From positions 1 through 39,837 of the forward strand of contig CAKULD010000012.1 of the NCBI GenBank assembly GCA_934667065.1: 39,837 nucleotides of DNA, written 5' to 3'. This document shows, piece after piece, positions 33,829 through 39,837 of the stretch. Every line of letters begins with the position of its first letter. Positions within the stretch are counted from its first letter, which is position 1. Under the pieces are notes generated by a model that saw nothing but the letters and a program-made list of their open reading frames with translations, did not search any database and was not told the DNA's origin. The translations under genes were made by a program, and so were the position numbers. The stretch comes from an uncultured Collinsella sp. (GTDB taxonomy: Bacteria; Actinomycetota; Coriobacteriia; Coriobacteriales; Coriobacteriaceae).

Positions 33829-35106
33829 CTACGCGCTGTACTTGTTGGCTTCGCCGAAGGTGCCGGCCTCGACAATCCAACCGTCCTTCATGATGACGTC
33901 CATGTTGTCGGTGTTGAGCACGTGGATGTCGGCGGCGACGTCACCGTTGACGACCAGCAGGTCGGCGCACTTGCCGGCCTCGATGGAACCGGTCTCGTCC
34001 TCGATGTGGCACATCTTGGCACCGTTGAGGGTGGCGCAGGTGATGGTCTCGACCGGGGTGAAGCCGATCTTGTCGACGAACTCGTACATCTCCTCGATGG
34101 AGCAGTTGCCGTACGGGGTGACGAAGGAGAAGGAGTCGGAGCCGATCGTCATGACGACGCCGCGCTTCTTGGCCTCGCGCAGGCAGTCGTAGTTGCGCTG
34201 GAGCTCCTTCTCGACCAGGGTGCCCTCGTACTTGTCGTGCAGCTCGGGGACGTAGACGGGCGGATAGGTGGAGTACCAGGTGGGCAGGAAGGCAATCGTC
34301 GGGGTAAAGAAGGTACCCTGCTCGGCCATGAGGTCCATGGTGCGCTCATCGATGTCGAAGCCGTGAATCAGCTGCTCGCAGCCAAAGCGGACCGAATCGT
34401 AGGCAGCGGCGTGGTTGTTGTAGCAGTGGCTCCACACGGGGATGCCGACCATCTTGGCCTCTTCGACCACGGCCTGGATCTCCTCGGAGCAGTAGTGCCG
34501 GTCGCGGCCGGAGTCCCAGCGCCAGATGCCGCCACCGGTAGCCCAGATCTTGATGGCATCGGGGTTCTCGCGCAGGCGACGACGGACGGCCTTACGCAGA
34601 TCCCAAGGACCGTCGACCTGGTCGCCCCAGGGGTGCGATTCCTTGTTGAGCTCCTGGGTGCAGTGGTGGGAGTCGCCGTGGCCGGCAACGCGGCAGAAGC
34701 CAAGGCCGGTGGCCAGGACGCGCGGGCCCTTAAAGACGCCCTTGTCGATGCAGTCGCGAATCTGGATGCCAAAGCGGCCGATCTCGCAGACAGTGGTGAG
34801 GCCGTGGGTGAGGCAGTCATAGGCCTGCTTGACGGCGACGGCCTGCTTCTCGAGGAGCGGCTGCATGACCCAGTCGGTGTCATCGTCGGTCAGGTTGCCC
34901 GAGAAGTGCAGGTGGGTGTCGATCAGGCCGGGAAGGACGGTCTTGCCGGCGGCGTCGATAACCTCAACGCCCTCGGGAAGGTCCTGCATGGCACCGGCGT
35001 ACTCGATCTTGCCGTTGTCGTCGACGAGAACAAGGGAGTTCTCGACCGGCTCGGCGCCGGTGCCGTCGATGAGCTTGCCGCCAACGATTGCATACTTAGT
35101 GGACAT
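33829..35106 (-). CDS. Metal-dependent amidohydrolase (imidazolonepropionase/prolidase-like)
   Basis: A 425-residue cytoplasmic hydrolase of the amidohydrolase superfamily. Binuclear-metal residues are visible: His65-x-His67 (LIDTHLH), the probable carboxylated Lys186 (IKIWATGGG), His227 (VWSHCYNN), His248 (LIHGFDID) and Asp324 (TIGSDSF). The C-terminal ETGSIEAGKCADLLVV is the usual closing strand. Relatives cleave cyclic amides, N-acyl amino acids or Xaa-Pro/Xaa-Arg dipeptides. AAGGAGG precedes the ATG. The adjacent APC permease suggests the substrate is an imported amino-acid derivative. Confidence 0.92.
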   Translation of the reverse strand: MSTKYAIVGGKLIDGTGAEPVENSLVLVDDNGKIEYAGAMQDLPEGVEVIDAAGKTVLPGLIDTHLHFSGNLTDDDTDWVMQPLLEKQAVAVKQAYDCLTHGLTTVCEIGRFGIQIRDCIDKGVFKGPRVLATGLGFCRVAGHGDSHHCTQELNKESHPWGDQVDGPWDLRKAVRRRLRENPDAIKIWATGGGIWRWDSGRDRHYCSEEIQAVVEEAKMVGIPVWSHCYNNHAAAYDSVRFGCEQLIHGFDIDERTMDLMAEQGTFFTPTIAFLPTWYSTYPPVYVPELHDKYEGTLVEKELQRNYDCLREAKKRGVVMTIGSDSFSFVTPYGNCSIEEMYEFVDKIGFTPVETITCATLNGAKMCHIEDETGSIEAGKCADLLVVNGDVAADIHVLNTDNMDVIMKDGWIVEAGTFGEANKYSA

Positions 35107-35188
35107 GGTTCCTCCTTATGGATCCATATAGTGGGCGAGGCCGTGTTGGGTTAAGGCCTCACAAAGCTACCCAAGTGGTGCCGGGTTC

Positions 35189-35217
35189 GGTGCGCGGAAG
35201 AGAGGGTCCCGCGCACC
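35189..35217 (-). terminator. Hairpin after the APC permease
   Basis: Perfect 9-bp arms GGTGCGCGG/CCGCGCACC around an 11-base loop, about 20 bases past the permease stop. No T-run follows, so it may stabilise the mRNA or weakly terminate. A second inverted pair GAGGCC/GGCCTC lies at 35137-35160. Confidence 0.5.
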
Positions 35218-35237
35218 TGATCCGCCCCGGCTAGGCG

Positions 35238-36689
35238 TTACTTTTTGCGGGAATTGGTGAAGGCCATGAGAGCCAGGCCGATGGCCAGCCAGCCGATCAC
35301 GATGCTCCACTCCACCATGTTGAGGGAGGCGGGAGAGAACGGGATCACGAGCAGGCCAATGATGATGGCGCAGGCGCCGATAGCGAGGCAGATGCCAAAC
35401 TTGCCACCGGGCACCTCGTAGGGACGAGGCAGGTCGGGCTCGGTAAAGCGCATGCGCAGGCAAGCGAGGGCGACCATACCGCAGGAGAAGATAAAGGCGA
35501 GAGCCGACACGTTGGTCAGAGGGATGAGCATGTTCTTGCCCAGGAACGGACCGACGACGGTGATGACGCCCAGGACGACGCAGGCGAGCTTGGGAGCGCC
35601 GGAGTTGGGATCGACCTCGGCGAACTGCTCGGGCAGCTGGCCCTTGCGGCCCATGGCGAGCATGATGCGGCTCGTGGCGCCGTAGAAGGAGTTCATGGGG
35701 CCCATGGGTCCAAGCGTGGCGATGACGAGCATGGCCAGGTACAGGAGCATGTTGATGCCCTTGAGGCAGGCGAGCGCGGGAACCGGGCTCTTAACGAACT
35801 CGTGCCAGTCGAGAATGGTGCCAAACGAGTAGATGCAGACCATGTAGAAACCACCGGCGGCCAGCAGGGCCAGGGAGATGATCTTGCCGAACTTGTTCCA
35901 GTTGAGGCCCTCGGCTGCTTCTTCAGCCTGCTGAGGAATGGTGTCGAAGCCGGCGTAGAAGAACGGGGTCAGAACCAGAACCGACACGATACCGGCGAAC
36001 AGACTGGTGCTCTCGGTAGCGGCCTTGCCGCCGCCAGCACCGGTGACCTGGGAGAACACGGGCATGGCGTTGTCCGGCGAACCGGTGAACAGCGAGACGC
36101 CCATGGCGAGCAGCATGCCGCAGAGCAGAGCCTTGGTCAGGAAGGCCTGGAGCTTGGCGGCCGAGCTGGCACCGCGGAAGTTGAGGAAGATGACGTAGAC
36201 TGCAAAGCCGAGCGCGATCAGCGTCGGGAACAGGTAAACGTCGGCGCCCAGGATGGTGTAGAGCTTGACGGCGCGCAGCCACTCAAGACCGGGCAGGCTG
36301 CCGAACATCTCGGACACGAGGGTCGAGATGGCGATGGCCTCCCACGGGCACAGAATGCCGTTGCCCAAAGCCAGAAGCCAACCGGTGATGTAGCTCAGCG
36401 TACGGCCAAAGCTACGGTCGACGTACTCGACGATGCCGCCCGAGATGGGGATGGCAGCCGTGAGCTCACCGAAAACAGCGCCGACGGGCACGAGGAAGAT
36501 TGCACCCAAGAGGAATGCGATCATAGCGGGAACGGGACCGCCGCCCACGACCATCCAGTCGCCGACCTGCAGAACCCAGCCGGTGCCGATGATGGCACCA
36601 AAGCCGATGGTAAAGAAGTTCCAGAGCGAGAGCGTTTTCTTCATACCGCCGTTATCCTCGACTGCAACCTCTGCGTTCTTGTCCGCCAT
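35238..36689 (-). CDS. APC-family amino acid permease
   Basis: A 483-residue membrane protein with about twelve spans. The first span region WNFFTIGFGAIIGTGWVL carries the unwound GAIIGTGW substrate-binding motif of the amino acid-polyamine-organocation superfamily. Other family segments are AIPISGGIVEYVDRSFG and FFYAGFDTIPQQAEEA. The C-terminus is short and basic (NSRKK). AAGGAGG precedes the ATG. It is 131 bases upstream of the amidohydrolase gene in the same direction, likely the importer for it. Confidence 0.93.
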   Translation of the reverse strand: MADKNAEVAVEDNGGMKKTLSLWNFFTIGFGAIIGTGWVLQVGDWMVVGGGPVPAMIAFLLGAIFLVPVGAVFGELTAAIPISGGIVEYVDRSFGRTLSYITGWLLALGNGILCPWEAIAISTLVSEMFGSLPGLEWLRAVKLYTILGADVYLFPTLIALGFAVYVIFLNFRGASSAAKLQAFLTKALLCGMLLAMGVSLFTGSPDNAMPVFSQVTGAGGGKAATESTSLFAGIVSVLVLTPFFYAGFDTIPQQAEEAAEGLNWNKFGKIISLALLAAGGFYMVCIYSFGTILDWHEFVKSPVPALACLKGINMLLYLAMLVIATLGPMGPMNSFYGATSRIMLAMGRKGQLPEQFAEVDPNSGAPKLACVVLGVITVVGPFLGKNMLIPLTNVSALAFIFSCGMVALACLRMRFTEPDLPRPYEVPGGKFGICLAIGACAIIIGLLVIPFSPASLNMVEWSIVIGWLAIGLALMAFTNSRKK

Positions 36690-37041
36690 TGTTCCCCTCC
36701 TTTCCTTGCTTGACGCCCCTTGGCGTCACCCCTGCGCGGCTTGTCTGACCGCGCGCTTTTAGTTCGTGGCCCTACGATACGGCCTTGGAGCCGCGGCACC
36801 GCCCATAGCTCGACCGAAGGCAGAACCGCATAACGAACGGCGCTGTTTTTGGGACGAACGGCTGAGGACGCCATTTGTCTTGGGTGCCCATTTGCCCGTC
36901 TTTGAACCGATGCCGCCACAGCAGCCGACGCTCGGCGTGGCAGCGTTCATACCGTTTGTAGGGCTTTTGGCGCACATGCCCATGCGTCGTACATCTTTTT
37001 ATGTAGGATAGACAAGTTACACACGAGGCAAGGTGGTTCGA
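36690..37041. other. Divergent intergenic region, permease and C39-like genes
   Basis: It holds the leaders of two divergent genes. Close to the permease start lie two perfect stems: TGACGCC-CCTT-GGCGTCA (36711-36728) and GCGCGG-N9-CCGCGC (near 36735-36755). The second is followed by GCTTTT on the plus strand. On the C39 side is a TA-rich stretch TTTTTATGTAGGATAG (36997-37012) that could contain a -10. I see no gene between. Confidence 0.5.
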
Positions 37042-38043
37042 ATGGCATACGGATACAGCGACGACGATCGGCGGCCACAAAGTGTGCGCCTTGCCGGCCG
37101 TACCACGCCGACGCCCAGAAGCACCTCCGGCAACGACAGCCCGCAACGGCCACAAGAGCGACCCGGGGCTTCGTCCCGGCAACAGAGCGGAACTGTGAAA
37201 CAGCCAAGCAACGTAAGCGCGGGCACGCGCCAACGCCAGGCCGACGCATCGCAGCCACGCCGCTATGATCGCCGTAAGACCGACTACTACGTTAAGCGCT
37301 CCTTTTCGCAACCGCAACGCGGCCGCGGCAGCTCGGGCTCTCATCCCGCGCCACATGCCAATAGCCATGGACTGCCAGTCCGCCGCATTCGCCTTGCGCT
37401 TTGTTCCATTGCCGCCTGCCTGGTCTTTTTGTTCTTGGGATCCTGCATCTCTCACGGCTCAGCCGGTCTTGAACCGGCCGCCGAGGATAAGCTGCTCAAG
37501 GCCCCGGTCGCTCCCGGCTATTCGTTTGCGTTCTCGACCCCGCGGTCGCAATGGCAGGCCGGCACCATGCCCCACATCTACCAAATTGACCCCGCATGGT
37601 CGGAGCTGCCCTACGCCGGCGGCACCATTCGCGAAAATGCCTGCGGCCCCACCTGCCTCACCATGGTCTACATATTTAAGACCGGCCGCACCGATAAGAC
37701 GCCGGTCGATATATGCGCACTGGCCGAAGCCGGCAACTACGCCCCCACCGGTGCCACCGAGTGGTCGTTTATGACAAGTGGCGCGTGGCAGTTGGGGCTC
37801 AACGGAACGCAGCTCTATAACGATCGCGACTCGATGACCCAGGCACTTCGCTCGGGTGCGCCCATCATCGCCGCAGTGCGCCCCGGCACTTTTACCAACG
37901 TGGGACACTACATCGTGCTCTACGGTATCGATGACGCCAACCAAATTGGCGTCTACGACCCCAACTCGTCCAGCCGCAGCGCCCGCCGCTGGGGCGTCGT
38001 AGAGGTCCTCAACGAAGTCGAAGCCATGTGGGCCTACTACTAG
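37042..38043 (+). CDS. Membrane-anchored C39-like cysteine peptidase family protein
   Basis: A 333-residue protein. The first 112 residues are disordered and rich in Arg, Gln, Ser and Pro; a membrane span follows (about 115-135); the C-terminal 170 residues match the peptidase C39-like fold with Cys201 in ENACGPTCLTMVY, His289 in NVGHYIVLYGID and Asp306 in VYDPNSS. The topology puts the catalytic domain outside. Start is the ATG at 37042 with AAGGTGG five bases upstream, preferred to a GTG three codons earlier. No bacteriocin genes are near, so a cell-wall or surface role is likelier than leader processing. Confidence 0.85.
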   Translation: MAYGYSDDDRRPQSVRLAGRTTPTPRSTSGNDSPQRPQERPGASSRQQSGTVKQPSNVSAGTRQRQADASQPRRYDRRKTDYYVKRSFSQPQRGRGSSGSHPAPHANSHGLPVRRIRLALCSIAACLVFLFLGSCISHGSAGLEPAAEDKLLKAPVAPGYSFAFSTPRSQWQAGTMPHIYQIDPAWSELPYAGGTIRENACGPTCLTMVYIFKTGRTDKTPVDICALAEAGNYAPTGATEWSFMTSGAWQLGLNGTQLYNDRDSMTQALRSGAPIIAAVRPGTFTNVGHYIVLYGIDDANQIGVYDPNSSSRSARRWGVVEVLNEVEAMWAYY

Positions 38044-38093
38044 TCATTGGACGTTCTTTTTTTGACAGCCAAGATGGACCGCCCCAAACTGCC

Positions 38094-38120
38094 GGCACAT
38101 GGGGACGTTCCTAAAGTGCC
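38094..38120. repeat. REP-like inverted copy
   Basis: 38094-38111 is the reverse complement of the 18-mers at 6442-6486, with a one-base change from copy 2. A further TGCC/GGCA fold lies around it. Confidence 0.7.
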
Positions 38121-38136
38121 GGGTTTGGCCAATAGC

Positions 38137-38169
38137 AAAAGCCCCGCAGCCGGAGCGGACTGCGGGGCT
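38137..38169 (-). terminator. Terminator after carbamate kinase
   Basis: Minus-strand stem GCCCCGCAG/CTGCGGGGC (38161-38169 with 38141-38149) with a TTTT run at 38137-38140. A REP-like inverted copy (38094-38111) lies just beyond. Confidence 0.85.
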
Positions 38170-38234
38170 CATGAAGAGAGGCTAGTTTGTGGGCGCTTTG
38201 CCTAGCGCCCACGAGAGAGGCAACAGAGTAGAAA

Positions 38235-39197
38235 CTACTCGTGGATGCGGGTACCGGAGAGGCCGGCCATGGTCTCGGCGGCCTTGTCCAGAGCGCCGAT
38301 GATGCAGGTGCGGCCCTTGCGGGAGCGGGCGAACTTGATGGCGGCGCGGACCTTGGGCTCCATGGAACCCTTGCCGAACTGGCCCTCGTCGGCCAGGCGC
38401 TCGGCCTCGTCGGCGGTGATGTCCTCGAGCTCCTCCTGGTTGGGCTTGCCGAAGTTGATGGCGACATGCTCGACGGCGGTCAGCAGGAACAGGACGTCGG
38501 CGTCGCAGTCCTCGGCCAGCAGCTCGCCGCCCAGGTCCTTGTCGATGACGGCGGGGACGCCCTTGTAGCAACCCTTGTTCTCGTAGTCGCGAACGACGGG
38601 GATACCGCCGCCGCCGCAGGCGATGACGATGAACTCGTTGTCGAGCAGGTTGAGGATGGAGTCGGCCTCGACGATCTTCTTGGGATCGGGGGAGGCGACG
38701 ACGCGACGCCAGCCGCGACCGGAATCCTCGACGAAGACCTTGGAGGGATCCTCGGCCATGAACTCCTTGGCCTGCTCCTCGGTGTAGAAGGGGCCGATGG
38801 GCTTGGTCGGGTTCTTGAACGCGGGGTCGTCCGGATCGCACTCGATCTGGGTGACGACGGAGGCGGCGTGCCAACGCTTATAGCGCTTGTGCATCTCGCG
38901 GCCGATGCCCTGCTGCAGGTGATAGCCGATGTAGCCCTGGGACATGGCGCCGCACTCGGGCAGCGGCATCTCGGGGGTGCCGATGGCGTCGTGGGCGGCG
39001 GCGAAGGCGTTCTGGATCATGCCGACCTGCGGGCCGTTGCCGTGGGTGATGATGATCTCGTTGCCCTGCTCGATCAGGCCGAGAAGAGCGTGAGCGGTGT
39101 TGCTCACGGCCTCGATCTGCTCAACGGGGTTGTTGCCGAGGGCGTTGCCGCCAAGGGCGACGACAATACGATCGGGCTTGCCAAGAGGCTTAGACAT
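38235..39197 (-). CDS. arcC: Carbamate kinase
   Basis: A 320-residue amino-acid-kinase-fold enzyme converting carbamoyl phosphate plus ADP to ATP and carbamate. Seen motifs: IVVALGGNALGN at the N-terminus, ITHGNGPQVGMIQNA, GYIGYHLQQ, the PIGPFYTEEQA insert typical of ArcC, VIACGGGGIPVV, and GSMEPKVRAAIKFARSRKGRTCIIGALD. Start is the ATG at 39195-39197 with AGGA nine bases upstream. No arginine deiminase or carbamoyltransferase is adjacent in this window, so its carbamoyl phosphate source lies elsewhere. Confidence 0.96.
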   Translation of the reverse strand: MSKPLGKPDRIVVALGGNALGNNPVEQIEAVSNTAHALLGLIEQGNEIIITHGNGPQVGMIQNAFAAAHDAIGTPEMPLPECGAMSQGYIGYHLQQGIGREMHKRYKRWHAASVVTQIECDPDDPAFKNPTKPIGPFYTEEQAKEFMAEDPSKVFVEDSGRGWRRVVASPDPKKIVEADSILNLLDNEFIVIACGGGGIPVVRDYENKGCYKGVPAVIDKDLGGELLAEDCDADVLFLLTAVEHVAINFGKPNQEELEDITADEAERLADEGQFGKGSMEPKVRAAIKFARSRKGRTCIIGALDKAAETMAGLSGTRIHE

Positions 39198-39770
39198 TGC
39201 TGGAATCCTTTCTGTAAAAGGCCTACAACCCATTAATAACCCGCGTCCGTGCGATACGCGAGTTTATTAAGGTTTATATTCTCTTTATCGCTCATTTTAT
39301 TCATTTTGAAAATAGTTGAACGGTGAACGGTCGTTTTTATCCGCTCAGCGTACAGAACCCCAGCTCAGACACGTTTACGCCATTTACGTGCGACTTTATT
39401 TAAATAGAGCGGGGATTAGGCGGGATTATGCAAACTATATCTTTGCTAAACATAAAACGGACAGCGCAAAATCTTACTCGCACTATACGAGATTCTATGC
39501 ACTTATACGACGAGTATGCACCCCTGCAAAAACAAGCGGCTTTTCATCCATCAAAAGGAATAGCCAAGAAGTCCTCGCCGCGCGTTTCGCGGCAAAGGGA
39601 CAGAAGGCAGCAACAACCAAGTCCCCCTCTATACCCAAAGTGGCGCGCCTTTCGCGGCAAAGCCGCGAAACAGCGAAGGGGACGGAATGCCCGACCAACC
39701 ACGTCCTTCATTCAGCCCCACAATCCGAGGACGTAGTCGTAGCAGGATCTGAGGGCTAACCTTCGCGGAC
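39198..39770. other. AT-rich then repeat-rich intergenic region upstream of arcC
   Basis: 39220-39530 is much richer in A and T than the rest of the window. Open frames here lack good ribosome sites and recognisable protein. On the minus strand an ARG-box-like CAAAATGAATAAAATGAG (39291-39308) lies about 100 bases before arcC. A perfect TTTCGCGGC-AAA-GCCGCGAAA palindrome lies at 39650-39670, with a second TTTCGCGGCAAAG near 39586-39598, and an inverted pair CCGAGGACGT/ACGTCCTCGG at 39725-39734 and 39769-39778. Confidence 0.5.
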
Positions 39771-39837
39771 GTCCTCGGACATGAAAGAACCCCCGCCGCA
39801 CGTAGTGCGCAGCGGGGGTTCTTTCATGTCCGAGGAC
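39771..39837. terminator. Long perfect hairpin at window edge, probable bidirectional terminator
   Basis: Arms 39771-39796 and 39812-39837 pair perfectly over 26 bases, with an inner CGCAC/GTGCG stem. The window stops at the last paired base, so the element may continue. It contains AAAGAACCCCCGC and its complement, terminator-like in both directions. Confidence 0.7.

Noticed and set aside
33643..35154. 503-codon plus-strand frame opposite the amidohydrolase
   Set aside because: The reverse strand encodes an intact amidohydrolase with all metal ligands and a strong ribosome site; the plus frame is Val/Gly/Asp-rich shadow.
39316..39759. Plus-strand frames in the AT-rich right end
   Set aside because: No convincing start with ribosome site, no recognisable motifs, and the frames run through palindromic repeats.

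Overview
This window looks like a chromosomal segment of a gut actinobacterium of the class Coriobacteriia, most likely Collinsella or a close relative. That is an inference from the GC-rich coding sequence, the gene complement (LytS/LytTR pairs, a mannose-family PTS with SIS-domain proteins, rubrerythrin, an Rrf2 regulator, carbamate kinase) and the many large intergenic palindromes. Nearly every gene is on the minus strand; only a GntR regulator (7861-8583) and a C39-like protein (37042-38043) read rightward.

Region 1 (1-8583) is a sugar-amine locus: a HAD phosphatase, two divergent SIS-domain deglycase-like proteins, a complete mannose-family PTS permease (fused IIAB, IIC, IID), an EamA/DMT transporter and a divergent GntR/UTRA regulator. 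The layout resembles loci for fructoselysine/glucoselysine (Amadori or Heyns products). Directly after the stop codon of each SIS gene lies a copy of one intricate RNA-like structure (1132-1284 and 6508-6660). The two copies share internal-loop and bulge sequences, while the helices differ in sequence but keep pairing. I consider this covariation the strongest candidate for something undescribed here.

Region 2 (8605-19674) is mostly housekeeping: GNAT acetyltransferase, threonine aldolase, PAP2 phosphatase, Mfd, endonuclease III, an ABC half-transporter, RmuC and a small membrane protein.

Region 3 (19675-24972) is repeat-rich. It holds a 205-bp element with 29-bp terminal inverted repeats, two roughly 95% identical copies of a ~163-bp double-hairpin module, each just 3' of a gene and together bracketing an IS200-type tnpA, then an oxidative-stress run (Rrf2 regulator, MutY-like glycosylase without an Fe-S cluster, rubrerythrin), tRNA-Asp, and a giant hairpin with 38-nt arms.

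Region 4 (24973-33717) contains a YfcE-type phosphoesterase, two paralogous LytS-like kinase/LytTR regulator pairs (one translationally coupled to a glycosyltransferase, one followed by a zinc-dependent phospholipase C-like protein) and an Atg22-like MFS transporter.

Region 5 (33829-39837) holds a metal-dependent amidohydrolase with an APC amino-acid permease, the membrane-anchored C39-like protein, and a carbamate kinase preceded by an AT-rich, gene-poor stretch. The window ends inside a perfect 26-bp inverted repeat.
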